Assembly: GCF_003097315.1 (NCBI RefSeq)
Contig: NZ_QDDL01000001.1
Span: 558,001-622,000 of the forward strand
Reading direction: 5' to 3'
DNA: 64,000 bases
DNA from: Pelagibaculum spongiae
Lineage (GTDB): Bacteria > Pseudomonadota > Gammaproteobacteria > Enterobacterales > Pelagibaculaceae
The notes under the pieces are model-generated. The model searched no databases. It saw nothing but the letters and a program-made list of their open reading frames with translations, and was not told the origin of the DNA. Below, piece by piece: positions 27,714 through 39,251 of the stretch (its first letter is position 1; every line of letters starts with the position of its first letter). The translations under genes were made by a program, and so were the position numbers.

Positions 27714-30700
27714 TATTTTGCCTGCCCTGCAGGAACAGACGCTTTCTCTGAAGATATTGGATCTAATTGCGGATCATCCCAACTACCATGTAATCGGTAA
27801 TCAAACTCGCTGACTTTTTCTAACGGCTTATCTAATAGCCGATTACCAAACCATAAATACAAACCTACGGCGGGGTTTACAGCGAGTGCTGCAATAAAAG
27901 CCAGTGAATTACCTACAGGTGGGATAACTCGAATAACCTGTTCATAATCCCTCGCAAAAAGGCCTGTTCGACCTGACAAGCGAACTTTAGCAACTGGGCC
28001 GTCAATTACCGTGTTATTTGTATAAGCATTACCATGATCAATATTGAAATCACCATCTAATCGATCAAAACTAAAGCCATCTTTATATAAATCGGTAAAG
28101 TCAAAACGCAGCCGCCTCAACAATGCTTTTAAGTTAATTAAGCTGACTAACCGCCCTGCCGTTTGAACATTGGTAATATCTAACAAACGCCCTTTAGTTA
28201 CATTAAAGCGTAGGCTACCGTTCAATCTAGAATAATCAAATTGCCACGGAGAACCACGCCAACTTAGTAAAAGATGTCCTTGGCCAGAAGCAGCGGCCAA
28301 TGTTTTTGAAACACCCAAGTCTGCCAATGCTTCGCCAGTATTTTCACTAGTCAGCTGGAAATCCAATTGAGTTTTACTTAAACGAATATGGTTTTGGCGA
28401 TCTGAACCCGCCCCCCAACTAGCAAAACCAGTTATATTTAAATTAGCAGCATTTACTATTAAATCTTGCAGCTGATTACCACCATGTTCTGCCAATAAGT
28501 TAAAACTCACTTTACCCAAGTTTTTTTGTTCAAATTGCAAATCATCACTGGAAAACTTCATTGCAGGTAAAGATCCCACTTCGATGTCATCAAACCAGCG
28601 CGTTGGTTTTTCGCTATTTGCCAGAGTGACTTGCGAGCCGACTTCAGCCTGGGACTGCTCTAATTCAGTTAGCAAATGTAATTTTTCTAAATCAACCTGA
28701 TAAGACAACATCGGCTGCTTAGTTACGGTGCCTATGATTTGATCGCTCGCAAGCTCTAACGCCCAACTATATGGCGTTCCCGACAAATCCCCCTTAGCAT
28801 TGGTAATGATTTGATCTGCAATTATTGCCGAAGCAACCTCAAACTCAAGGTTAGAAAAAACATCTAATGCTGCACTAGAAATTTGTTCAACTTGCTCATC
28901 TATCGCAATTCTTTCGGCTACTTGATTAGCAGCTGATTGAGCAACTGTTTCAATTATACTAGGCTCGAAAGCAGTTAAATTTTTAGATTTTTTTTCAGGT
29001 TTTTGATCTGAAAATAGCCACACAAGATTGTCTGCCAATTCTACAATATCTAGCGATTCAGCTTTTAATTTTAACTGGAGCTGATTTTTCGGGTAGTAGC
29101 TTTTATCCAATGGAATATCACCTAAAACTAAAACCCCTTCTTGTTTTAATTCGCCTTTTCGCCAAATCATTTTCAATCTATCTTGTAGCTCAACCTCAGC
29201 CTTGAGCAATTCAGGATAATAGCGAACCTTTAGTGCTGCTGTTTGATTTTTTTCTTTATAGAAAGGTGTAATAAACGGCAGTACTACCCCTTTCATGTCA
29301 GAATAAATATCTAATCGCTGTTTTTCAGTGTCTATTAAATAGCTCGCAGTAAAATTAGTTTTTCCCGGTATTTTTCCAAGAAATTCTAGGTCAGGCACTA
29401 GTATTGGCAGGTTTGCCATAGCCATTGAAGATTCTAGCAGTATTTGAGCCGCATTATCTCGATAATCAATTGTCACTTCTGCTGGCTGATCAAAAAATAT
29501 GCCTTGCAAGCCCGTCGCGTTAAAATCCTTTTCACTAAACCTCATTTGACCACTAACATCGGTTAAACTAATCGGCTGATCAACCACACTGAAACGACCC
29601 TCAGTGACGTCAATATCACCCACAACAGTGGTATCTCCACCATCTTCCAAACCAACCGTTAACCCTAATGCTAATGACAATTTTCCATCTAGCTCTAGCG
29701 CATCAAATACTTCACCGAGAATATTATTTAACGGAGAAGTGCGAATATACTTTACCCCGGCCTTAACTGGCCCTTTAACATCGGCCGTAACATGTAGCTG
29801 TAAATCTGGCTCTGAAAAATTATTAATCCAGACCCTTCCGGCATCCGCTTGGGCACCAGCATCTAGCCTTGCATGGGTTGCAGTAATATCCATGCCATTA
29901 CCACGAAACACTAATTCAGTAACGACATCATGCAAAGCTGGCCACTCTGGCAAAAACTGAAACTCTCCATCAGTCGCATCAACTCTGACCTCGAACAAAC
30001 CATCCGGCTGCTGATGCCATGGAAAATTTGCTAACTGCCCTTGAACTATCACACCACCTTCAGCTTTACCGTCAAGAATGCTTCGATCTAACCAACGAAC
30101 TAGACCTCGCCCCATAATGCCCGACGGTAAATACAAACCAACTTGATTTGCTCGTGCTTGGTGCAAACTAAACAACCAAGATGACCATAATGGCCGCTCT
30201 GGTGAATCTTTTAAATAGACTTCACCCGTTACTCTGGCATGGGGGGTTTGTATATCTAGCCCCTTGCCTTTTAACAGCCAGCCATTTTCTGTCGGTTGCC
30301 ATGCAAACATGCCTTTGGCGTATTCCATGGGTAAAGGCCAGCGAAATAATTCGTCAGTCAAAAGACTCATTTTCTGACTATTTAGCTCAAGCAACACCCC
30401 CGATTTGGCCGCTGCAAATGTTCCAGAAAGATTTTCTACGCCAGGAATACCACCTACTGAACGCACAGAAATACCATCTAATTCAACTGCAGATAGCATT
30501 TCTCCTTCCGGGCTAACACTAAATTGTAACTGGCGAATTTTTCCCTTAGGAAAACCTTCATCCAGCCAGTTTTTTGCAGCTGCAGGAAGCCCCGGCACTC
30601 GAGAGAAAATCTCAAATCCATCTAACTTAGCTTGCTGCAAAGATGCTTGAATTTGCCCTTGTTGCGTTAAATCGATAGATAAATTTACTAGTTCGCCTTG

Positions 30701-31708
30701 ATGCATCTCATCTGACCAGCGAAACAAAGGAACCCGCACCATTAACTGCTGACCGTCTAACATTAACTCTAAACGCGCTTGAAGCTGCTGCAGCAAAAGG
30801 GCACTAGATCCATCGGACATTGAAGGCGATTCTAATGAAAAGTCAGCAAGTAATGATGCTTTACCAGTTTGATTCCACTCAAACCAAACACCGTTATTTA
30901 ATCGACCATCTAATTGATAAGACTGATCAAGAAACTGACTTAACTGGCGAGGAAGATGCTCAGGTAATTTAAAGTACCCCTGACCGCCCTGCTCATTTAA
31001 TTCGAGCTGAGCTTGCCACTGGGCTCCAATCCAAGAACCTTGAAACAAGATTTGATATTTATCATTTTTAGCCGCAGCTGCATTGAAATATAATTCATCA
31101 AAAACAATCTCTTTTTGATTAATTAATTTCACTCGAATCCGAGCATCTGAAACATCTAATTCTTCAAGTTGACGAAGCTGTTGCAATTTTTGGAAATCTT
31201 TACCCGATAAACTAGCTAACTTCTGGACAATTTTTGATAACTGATTTTTATCTACGGGTTTTTCATCAGTAGTTACTGTGCTCGATACTGACTCAGGGCT
31301 ACCGGTTAACTGAGTTTTCCCTAATAGTTGCCAACCTTGTTCGGTCTGCTCCACCAGAACATCTAGCCCATGCAAGCTAAAGCGAGTAAAGACCAACTCG
31401 CCTGTGGCAAGACTTTGAAACGGATCAAGCTCCAGCTCTAACCGATCAATTTTTAAATCGCCTAACTGAACATTTTCACTGATGACCCATGGCTTCCAGC
31501 CACGCCAATTAACACTCGAGCTGGAAAAAGAAAATTCAACTTCTGTTGCTTTTTTTACTGCCCACCCTAAAGCTTGCGAAGATTCCAATAGTGGTGATAA
31601 CCCCAACCGAAATAATCCCAAACCAAGGGCAACAATTAAAAGCCAAACCAGCAGCAATCGTTCAAGTATTAATACAATCGCCCTTTTTTCGGCGACAGGC
31701 ATATTCAT
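27713..31708 (-). CDS. yhdP: AsmA-like phospholipid transport protein YhdP
   Basis: A 1331-residue protein with one N-terminal membrane anchor (about 9-30) and a very long beta-rich periplasmic part (DUF3971/AsmA-like), ending near GLYLWFGNRLLDKPLEKVSEFDYRLHG. YhdP, TamB and YdbH move phospholipids from the inner to the outer membrane. Length fits the family (about 1,260-1,300), with a probable extra loop near 900-960 (ion-rich and variable). It lies between rng (12 bp) and the nitrilase gene. Confidence 0.92.
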   Translation of the reverse strand: MNMPVAEKRAIVLILERLLLVWLLIVALGLGLFRLGLSPLLESSQALGWAVKKATEVEFSFSSSSVNWRGWKPWVISENVQLGDLKIDRLELELDPFQSLATGELVFTRFSLHGLDVLVEQTEQGWQLLGKTQLTGSPESVSSTVTTDEKPVDKNQLSKIVQKLASLSGKDFQKLQQLRQLEELDVSDARIRVKLINQKEIVFDELYFNAAAAKNDKYQILFQGSWIGAQWQAQLELNEQGGQGYFKLPEHLPRQLSQFLDQSYQLDGRLNNGVWFEWNQTGKASLLADFSLESPSMSDGSSALLLQQLQARLELMLDGQQLMVRVPLFRWSDEMHQGELVNLSIDLTQQGQIQASLQQAKLDGFEIFSRVPGLPAAAKNWLDEGFPKGKIRQLQFSVSPEGEMLSAVELDGISVRSVGGIPGVENLSGTFAAAKSGVLLELNSQKMSLLTDELFRWPLPMEYAKGMFAWQPTENGWLLKGKGLDIQTPHARVTGEVYLKDSPERPLWSSWLFSLHQARANQVGLYLPSGIMGRGLVRWLDRSILDGKAEGGVIVQGQLANFPWHQQPDGLFEVRVDATDGEFQFLPEWPALHDVVTELVFRGNGMDITATHARLDAGAQADAGRVWINNFSEPDLQLHVTADVKGPVKAGVKYIRTSPLNNILGEVFDALELDGKLSLALGLTVGLEDGGDTTVVGDIDVTEGRFSVVDQPISLTDVSGQMRFSEKDFNATGLQGIFFDQPAEVTIDYRDNAAQILLESSMAMANLPILVPDLEFLGKIPGKTNFTASYLIDTEKQRLDIYSDMKGVVLPFITPFYKEKNQTAALKVRYYPELLKAEVELQDRLKMIWRKGELKQEGVLVLGDIPLDKSYYPKNQLQLKLKAESLDIVELADNLVWLFSDQKPEKKSKNLTAFEPSIIETVAQSAANQVAERIAIDEQVEQISSAALDVFSNLEFEVASAIIADQIITNAKGDLSGTPYSWALELASDQIIGTVTKQPMLSYQVDLEKLHLLTELEQSQAEVGSQVTLANSEKPTRWFDDIEVGSLPAMKFSSDDLQFEQKNLGKVSFNLLAEHGGNQLQDLIVNAANLNITGFASWGAGSDRQNHIRLSKTQLDFQLTSENTGEALADLGVSKTLAAASGQGHLLLSWRGSPWQFDYSRLNGSLRFNVTKGRLLDITNVQTAGRLVSLINLKALLRRLRFDFTDLYKDGFSFDRLDGDFNIDHGNAYTNNTVIDGPVAKVRLSGRTGLFARDYEQVIRVIPPVGNSLAFIAALAVNPAVGLYLWFGNRLLDKPLEKVSEFDYRLHGSWDDPQLDPISSEKASVPAGQAK

Positions 31709-31720
31709 TTAATTATTAAC

Positions 31721-33196
31721 TCAACCAAGGGCGATGTCGTACTGGTCTTCCCGGAACAAGGGCTCTACCTGCAAACGAATCGGACTGCCAATAAAATCTT
31801 CCAGTTCCGCTAAACTCGCTGAATCTTCATCCAATAAGCGGTCAATCACAGATTGACTGGCTAATACCATATAACCATCAGCTTGATAGGCTCGAGCAGT
31901 TCGCAAAATTTCCCGCAAAATTTCAAAACATAATGTTTCAGGGGATTTAATCGATCCACGGCCTACACATAGCGGACAAGGCTCACATAGAAAATGCTCA
32001 AGACTTTCTCTAGTTCGCTTGCGGGTCATTTCAATCAAACCTAACGGCGAGACATCGCAAATACTAGTTTTTGTATGATCACGCTCTAACGCTTTTTCAA
32101 AGCTGCGAACTACCTGACGTTTATGGCCATTATCTTCCATATCGATGTAATCAATAATGATAATGCCGCCAAGATTTCTTAACCGCAATTGACGAGCGAT
32201 CGCTTGAGTGGCTTCTAGGTTGGTTTTGAAAATGGTCTCTTCAAGGTTGCGATGACCAACAAAAGCACCGGTATTTACATCAACCGTTGTCATAGCTTCG
32301 GTCTGATCGATAATTAAATAACCACCAGACTTTAACGGTACCTTTCTTTCTAATGCGCGCTGGATTTCATCTTCTACGGAATAGAGATCAAAGATTGGTC
32401 GCTCACCAGGATAGTATTCCAGTTTTGCTGCTTGCTCTGGCAGAAACTCTTCTAAAAATGCTTTACCCTTTTCAAAATTTTCCCGCGAATCTACTTTTAC
32501 TTTAGTGACATATGGAGTAATCAAATCACGCATTGCTTTTAAAGCTAAGGGGTGATCTTCATGAACTACTTGGCCGCGCGGAGTTCGATCAATTTTATAG
32601 CGAATGTTCTTCCATAACCGATGCAAAAACTGCAAATCTGCAGCTAAGGCTTCTTCATTAACGCCTTCAGCGGCAGTTCGGACAATGTAGCCATACTCTC
32701 GGTCTGGATCTCCGATTTCAACTGCTTTCTTTAACCGATCCCGCTCTTCTGGTGATTCAATTTTTTGCGATACCCCAATATGCTGGGTATATGGCATCAA
32801 AACTAAATAACTAGAAGGAATCGACAAATGAGTAGTTAAACGAGCGCCCTTACTGCCCAATGGATCTTTAGTGACTTGCACCAAAACATCCTGACCTTCA
32901 TGGAGCAGTTTGGTAATAGATTCTGGTTCCTGATTCGCTAGCTCGCTATCTGGATCTTCATCACTGGAAGTCGGTATTAATCCAGACACGTGCAAAAACG
33001 CCGCGCGCTCTAAACCAATATCAATAAATGCAGCCTGCATCCCCGGTAAAACTCGAGAGACTTTTCCTTTATAAATATTACCGACCAAACCTTTACAATG
33101 CGCTCGCTCGAGAAAAACTTCTTGCAGCACACCATTTTCTACTAGCGCCACTCGAGTTTCCCTCGGGGTGACATTAATCAGAATTTCCCCGTGCAT
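31721..33196 (-). CDS. rng: Ribonuclease G
   Basis: A 491-residue RNase E/G endoribonuclease that matures 16S rRNA 5' ends. It has an S1 domain (about 30-120), the catalytic aspartates D306 (TTVDVNTG) and D349 (IIDYIDM), and the Zn-link C407-x2-C410 (CPLCVGRG). ATG 33196 with GGGGT upstream is chosen over TTG 33214. It begins 2 bp after the maf stop. Length is close to E. coli RNase G (489), so this is not an RNase E with a long tail. Confidence 0.95.
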   Translation of the reverse strand: MHGEILINVTPRETRVALVENGVLQEVFLERAHCKGLVGNIYKGKVSRVLPGMQAAFIDIGLERAAFLHVSGLIPTSSDEDPDSELANQEPESITKLLHEGQDVLVQVTKDPLGSKGARLTTHLSIPSSYLVLMPYTQHIGVSQKIESPEERDRLKKAVEIGDPDREYGYIVRTAAEGVNEEALAADLQFLHRLWKNIRYKIDRTPRGQVVHEDHPLALKAMRDLITPYVTKVKVDSRENFEKGKAFLEEFLPEQAAKLEYYPGERPIFDLYSVEDEIQRALERKVPLKSGGYLIIDQTEAMTTVDVNTGAFVGHRNLEETIFKTNLEATQAIARQLRLRNLGGIIIIDYIDMEDNGHKRQVVRSFEKALERDHTKTSICDVSPLGLIEMTRKRTRESLEHFLCEPCPLCVGRGSIKSPETLCFEILREILRTARAYQADGYMVLASQSVIDRLLDEDSASLAELEDFIGSPIRLQVEPLFREDQYDIALG

Positions 33197-33198
33197 AA

Positions 33199-33783
33199 CT
33201 ACCCCACTTGGCAAATTTTAAATTCTTTTAGCAGATTACAGGTTTCAAATAGTGGTAAGCCCACTACACCGCTGTAACTACCTTCAATATGTTCAACAAA
33301 TATCCCGCCCAATCCCTGAATACCATAACCACCGGCTTTATCGGCTGGCTCTCCGGTATTCCAGTAATATTCCATTTCGGCCTGGGTCAACACTTTAAAG
33401 CGCACTTTAGTCACGCTGATTTGGCTAAGCAGCTGCTGGCCATCGGTTAATGCAACGGCGGAAACCACTTGATGGTTTCGGCCAGATAAACCACGCCAGA
33501 TAGAAAAAGCATCTTCACGGCCAATGGGCTTACCGAGGATTTTTCCATCTAAAATTACTGAAGTATCAGCAGCCAATACTGGCATTTTTATCTCAAGCTT
33601 TGGCAAAACTGCTTGAGCTTTTTCAATCGCCATTCTTAAAACATATTCTTCAGATGGCTCGCTTGGGCGGGGTGTTTCATCGATATCTGCAGCTAACTGG
33701 GCAAATTCCAATCCAATCGACTTTAAAAGCTCAACCCGTCTTGGGGAGCTGGATGCCAGACAAAAATCTGAAAGCTGATTCAC
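33199..33783 (-). CDS. maf: Maf-family nucleotide pyrophosphatase
   Basis: A 194-residue Maf protein; ASSSPRRVELL near the N-terminus and ADTSVILDGKILGKP (about 66-80) are signature motifs, with GIQGLGGIFVEHIEGSYSGVVGLPL at the end. YhdE-type members hydrolyse dTTP/UTP and modified pyrimidine nucleotides and act as house-cleaning enzymes. GTG 33783 overlaps the mreD stop (GTGA). Order mreD-maf-rng is classic. Confidence 0.93.
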   Translation of the reverse strand: MNQLSDFCLASSSPRRVELLKSIGLEFAQLAADIDETPRPSEPSEEYVLRMAIEKAQAVLPKLEIKMPVLAADTSVILDGKILGKPIGREDAFSIWRGLSGRNHQVVSAVALTDGQQLLSQISVTKVRFKVLTQAEMEYYWNTGEPADKAGGYGIQGLGGIFVEHIEGSYSGVVGLPLFETCNLLKEFKICQVG

Positions 33784-34268
33784 TGGACTCGAAAACCCCT
33801 TCTAACTGCACGTAATAAAGTAAAAACAAATGGCCATAACATCGCGGAAACAGGCACGGCAGCCCAGTAAATTAACGGCCGTTGCTCACCGAGCAAAAGT
33901 ACATTGCCATATAACAAAATCAGCCGATGTATACCGACCAACACCATCACTTGTAAAGCCTGTTGCCACCAATGCGCCAGTCGAATCCGCTGATGTAGCA
34001 AACTTGCCAGATAAGCAATAATCGACAACGAAAAGGCATGCAATCCAAGAGGGCTATTTAATAAAACATCTAACAATAGGCCAAAGCCCCACGCCCAGCC
34101 TACGCTAAACCGGTGTGGTAATGCCAACACCCAATACAGCAACACTAGCGCTACCCAGTCAGGCCTTAACCACATTAATGGCTGGGGCATCGGCAGGATG
34201 GCTAGAATCAAAGAAATGCTTAAGGTAAAAAACACAACCAATCGACCATTGCTCTTTTCAAGACTCAT
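33780..34268 (-). CDS. mreD: Rod shape-determining protein MreD
   Basis: A 162-residue inner-membrane protein with five hydrophobic segments and the charged WLRPDWVALVLLYWVLALPHR region typical of MreD. It belongs to the elongasome that directs cell-wall growth. It overlaps the end of mreC by 11 bp and ends in a GTGA overlap with maf. Confidence 0.93.
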   Translation of the reverse strand: MSLEKSNGRLVVFFTLSISLILAILPMPQPLMWLRPDWVALVLLYWVLALPHRFSVGWAWGFGLLLDVLLNSPLGLHAFSLSIIAYLASLLHQRIRLAHWWQQALQVMVLVGIHRLILLYGNVLLLGEQRPLIYWAAVPVSAMLWPFVFTLLRAVRRGFRVQ

Positions 34269-35157
34269 CAGCTGTCCCAGATGAATCTCGGTAACCTGGC
34301 CATACCAGCAATACTTCTCGACTACGGTTTAAATCTGCCTTTGGCGTTGCAACAATCTTGGCATAAGGCGACTCTGGTGAACTTGACACTTCCACCACTT
34401 CTGCCACCGGGTAGCCTACCGGGAAACGCTGGCCCAAACCGGAACTCACCAACAAGTCACCTTTTTTGATATCTGCAGTTTGTGGCACGTATTGCAGCAA
34501 TAAATTACCAGCATCAGAACCTGCGGCAATGGCTCGCACACCATTTCGGTTCACCTGCACTGGCAGTGCATGGTTGGAGTCTGTTACCAGCAATGCCCGA
34601 GCAGTGTAAGCAGTAACTCTCACCACTTGCCCCATCACTCCGTAAGCATCCACAATCGGCTGGCCAAGATAGACGCCTTCGCTTTCACCCTTATTGATGG
34701 TTACTTCATGAATCAGCGGGTCTGGACTGATGGTAAGGATTTCAGCAACCAGCACTTTTTCACCCGCGCGCTGTGATGATTTAAGCAGTTGGCGTAGTCG
34801 AATATTTTCAGATTCTAGCGAGGCGATCTTTTGATTTTGCGTCCGTAAAATCAGTGCTTCTTCCCGAAGCCGTTCATTGGCAGACTGCAATTGATAGCGA
34901 GTTACAAATTTATCACTGGACCATTCATGAACTGTCGCAGGCAAAGCGACAAACTGCTCCAGAGGGGTTAATAGCAAACCGATACGGGCTCTTACCGGAT
35001 CCAAATAGCCAAAATTACTGTCCAGCAGCATCATTCCAATTGCCAGCATCAGCAAAGCAATCAATCGCAGTAATAGTGCAGGACCTTCCGTGAATATCAG
35101 TTTGATGACTGAATACCTTAGTATTTTTAAATATCGCCATGCGCACTGCCACGACAA
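34258..35157 (-). CDS. mreC: Rod shape-determining protein MreC
   Basis: Up to 299 residues: a membrane segment (about 28-46), a coiled coil (about 75-115) and the periplasmic beta domain (GQPIVDAYGVMGQVVRVT, then LLVTDSNHALPVQVNRNGVRAI). MreC links MreB to the wall-synthesis enzymes. The start is uncertain. Homology would place it at codons GTC-ATC (35109-35104; VIKLIFTEGPALLLRL), with AAGG just upstream but no ATG, GTG or TTG there; the only in-frame conventional start is TTG 35157, which lacks a ribosome-binding site. Confidence 0.9.
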   Translation of the reverse strand: MSWQCAWRYLKILRYSVIKLIFTEGPALLLRLIALLMLAIGMMLLDSNFGYLDPVRARIGLLLTPLEQFVALPATVHEWSSDKFVTRYQLQSANERLREEALILRTQNQKIASLESENIRLRQLLKSSQRAGEKVLVAEILTISPDPLIHEVTINKGESEGVYLGQPIVDAYGVMGQVVRVTAYTARALLVTDSNHALPVQVNRNGVRAIAAGSDAGNLLLQYVPQTADIKKGDLLVSSGLGQRFPVGYPVAEVVEVSSSPESPYAKIVATPKADLNRSREVLLVWPGYRDSSGTADES

Positions 35158-35240
35158 AAAAATTAATGATAATTACAACAAAGCCGCCACAATCATCTGA
35201 ATTTTCATCCGATTGCGGCGGCTAGCTTTAGCAGCTGAAG

Positions 35241-36732
<1,492 letters not shown>

Positions 36733-37390
36733 TTGACACTCGGTGGCGCCAGTCCATTCAACTTAACGTCGGTTGAATCAAGCTTACTCGAACACACTGC
36801 AAAATATGCTTCTGGCAACTACAGCCAAACCATGTCAGGAAGCTGGGGTGCTGAAGAAGCGTTACACCGCCAGCTATTAATGCAACAACAAGCTTCAATC
36901 CCGAGAATCGTACTACCTGCCCAACAAACTTCCTCCGGAGCAATTGAAATCTTCAAACAATGGATGCTATCTGGAAATTCAATAAAGTTTACTGTCACCA
37001 CTGATGGTTTTTTTATCTTTAACTGAAGCTCGAACAAACAGACTAAAATTAGCGCGATACAGCCCTTCAGCGGCTTGTGAGCTTTCAGCTTAGAGCACTC
37101 GGTTTTTTGATCAGTTACCTGCTGGAAAAAATGCAATTTCGACACACTGCTATGCAGCTGCTGGACAAACTGTTATCGCCGCAGGGGTCGCACGCTGGAA
37201 AAATAAAACGCTGATTCTCAACAATACTACCGGCCATTATAAGTGCCCAGCCGAGACACTGCATATTGCAAAATTGTTTTGGCAAAAAGCGCTTGATCAG
37301 CTTGATTTACCTGAGTTTAGAACGCGACAAGTCTTACTATTTGATTTCCGAACACCACTAACGCCACTTCCGCAAGAAACCATCGTTTAA
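36733..37390 (+). pseudogene. Decayed gene, two fragments in different frames
   Basis: Fragment 1 (36733-37026) reads through SGSWGAEEALHRQLLMQQQ and ends at a stop. Fragment 2 (37094-37390, different frame, no start codon) encodes FFDQLPAGKNAIS, then GQTVIAAGVARW and LILNNTTGHYKCPAETLHIA, ending QETIV. The second part resembles the VxAAG...NxSGHYxP pattern I remember from C-terminal regions of secreted or effector-type proteins. A frameshift and stops separate the pieces, so the gene is broken. It lies between mreB and gatC, where no gene is expected. Confidence 0.5.
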
Positions 37391-37490
37391 GACGATAAAT
37401 CAAATAGCACACCGATATCACTTAACTCCTACCCCTGTCTTGCTTTAAACTATCCGGCTTTGATTTTTGATAACTTCAGGCAGGCATTAC

Positions 37491-37778
37491 ATGTCACTTG
37501 ATCAATCTCAGGTGCAGGGGATCGCCCATCTGGCGCGCCTGGCCATTCGGGAAGATGCCATCGAAGGCTACACCCGCGACCTTGGCAACATCCTTGAACT
37601 GGTAGACCAGCTACAGCAAGCCGACACTGGTGATTTAGAACCTATGTCCAATCCGCATGATGCGGTGCAGTTACTGCGTAAAGACGAAGTCACCGAAGTG
37701 AATCGTCGTGAGCAATTACTCGCCGTTGCACCTGCTGTTGAGCAGGGATTGTTTTTGGTTCCACGAGTCGTCGAGTAA
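37491..37778 (+). CDS. gatC: Aspartyl/glutamyl-tRNA amidotransferase subunit C
   Basis: A 95-residue GatC that stabilises the GatA-GatB complex. It starts MSLDQSQVQGIAHLARLAI and contains LEPMSNPHDAVQLLRKDEV. ATG 37491 gives the family N-terminus. First gene of gatCAB, whose product makes Gln-tRNA and/or Asn-tRNA by transamidation. Confidence 0.94.
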   Translation: MSLDQSQVQGIAHLARLAIREDAIEGYTRDLGNILELVDQLQQADTGDLEPMSNPHDAVQLLRKDEVTEVNRREQLLAVAPAVEQGLFLVPRVVE

Positions 37779-37787
37779 GAGGTCAGG

Positions 37788-39251
37788 ATGTTTCAGAAAT
37801 CATTGGCCGAATTGGCCAAAGGGTTAAAAGCCGGAGAATTTACTTCTCGCGAGCTAACTCAACATTATTTACAGCGCATCGAAGATCTTGATGAAGAGCT
37901 GAACAGTTTTATTACCGTATGCCCAGAATTAGCACTTGAGCAGGCCGACGCTGCTGATGCCGCTATCGCTGCTGGCACTTCAGGCCCATTAACTGGCTTG
38001 CCCATCGCGCATAAAGATTTGTTTTGCACCCAAGGCGTTAAAACCAGCTGTGCTTCCAAAATGCTCGATAACTTTATCGCCCCTTACGAATCTACCGTCA
38101 CTGCTAACTTGCGCAGCGCTGGCATGGTCATGTTGGGTAAAACCAACATGGACGAATTCGCCATGGGTGGTTCCAACGAAAACAGTTTCTACGGCCCGGC
38201 ACACAATCCATGGGACGTGAACTTGGTTCCTGGTGGATCTTCTGGTGGATCTGCCGTTGCAGTTGCGGCTCGCTTAGCTCCAGTGGCAACCGGTACAGAT
38301 ACCGGCGGCTCCATTCGCCAACCGGCAGCTTTCTGCGGCATTACCGGCATCAAGCCAACCTACGGTCGCGTTTCTCGCTGGGGTATGGTGGCATTTGCTT
38401 CCTCTTTAGATCAGGCTGGCCCTATGGCACAGACTGCTGAAGATTGCGCCATGGTGCTTAATGCAATGGCCGGTCACGACCATCGTGACTCCACTTGCAT
38501 GGATCAGCCGGTTGATGACTACACCGCAAAACTAGGCAATTCAATTAAAGGGCTGAAAATCGGCCTGCCAAAAGAATATTTCGAAGGCCTGAGCGAAGCG
38601 ATGTCTACTAAAGTTCGTGCCGCAGTTGCCGAACTTGAAAAACAAGGCGCCATCGTTAAGGAAATCAGCTTGCCAAATACCAAGCTGGCCATTCCTACCT
38701 ATTACGTTTTGGCACCTGCAGAAGCTTCAACCAACCTGTCTCGATTTGACGGCGTTCGCTTTGGTTATCGCTGTGAAGACCCGGTCGATTTGGAAGACAT
38801 GTACAAGCGTACTCGTGGCGAAGGCTTCGGTAAGGAAGTACAACGCCGAATCATGATCGGCACCTACGCACTATCTGCGGGTTACTATGATGCTTATTAC
38901 AATAAAGCATTAAAAACTCGCCGCCTGCTAAGCAACGATTTTGCCCAAGCATTAAAAGAAGTCGACGTAATCGCTGGCCCAACCGCACCGACTGCCGCCT
39001 ATGAAATTGGCACCCAGTCAAAAGATCCGGTCTCTATGTACTTGGCTGATATCTTTACACTGGGCGTTAACCTGGCTGGCTTGCCTGGTATTTCTGTACC
39101 TTGTGGATTTATCGATGAGATGCCAGTGGGCTTGCAATTAATTGGTCGCCACTTCGATGAAAGCACCCTATTAAATATTGGCCACCAATATCAGCAAACC
39201 ACTGATTGGCACAAGCAATGCCCAGACATGGCTCAAGAGGAGAACAACTAA
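37788..39251 (+). CDS. gatA: Aspartyl/glutamyl-tRNA amidotransferase subunit A
   Basis: A 487-residue amidase-signature enzyme that releases ammonia from glutamine for tRNA transamidation. The Ser-cisSer-Lys triad is present: K76 (IAHKDLF), S151 ([14 protein letters not shown]) and S175 ([10 protein letters not shown]), offset by three from S. aureus numbering. AGG lies just before ATG 37788. Its TAA overlaps the gatB ATG (TAATG). Confidence 0.97.
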   Translation: MFQKSLAELAKGLKAGEFTSRELTQHYLQRIEDLDEELNSFITVCPELALEQADAADAAIAAGTSGPLTGLPIAHKDLFCTQGVKTSCASKMLDNFIAPYESTVTANLRSAGMVMLGKTNMDEFAMGGSNENSFYGPAHNPWDVNLVPGGSSGGSAVAVAARLAPVATGTDTGGSIRQPAAFCGITGIKPTYGRVSRWGMVAFASSLDQAGPMAQTAEDCAMVLNAMAGHDHRDSTCMDQPVDDYTAKLGNSIKGLKIGLPKEYFEGLSEAMSTKVRAAVAELEKQGAIVKEISLPNTKLAIPTYYVLAPAEASTNLSRFDGVRFGYRCEDPVDLEDMYKRTRGEGFGKEVQRRIMIGTYALSAGYYDAYYNKALKTRRLLSNDFAQALKEVDVIAGPTAPTAAYEIGTQSKDPVSMYLADIFTLGVNLAGLPGISVPCGFIDEMPVGLQLIGRHFDESTLLNIGHQYQQTTDWHKQCPDMAQEENN

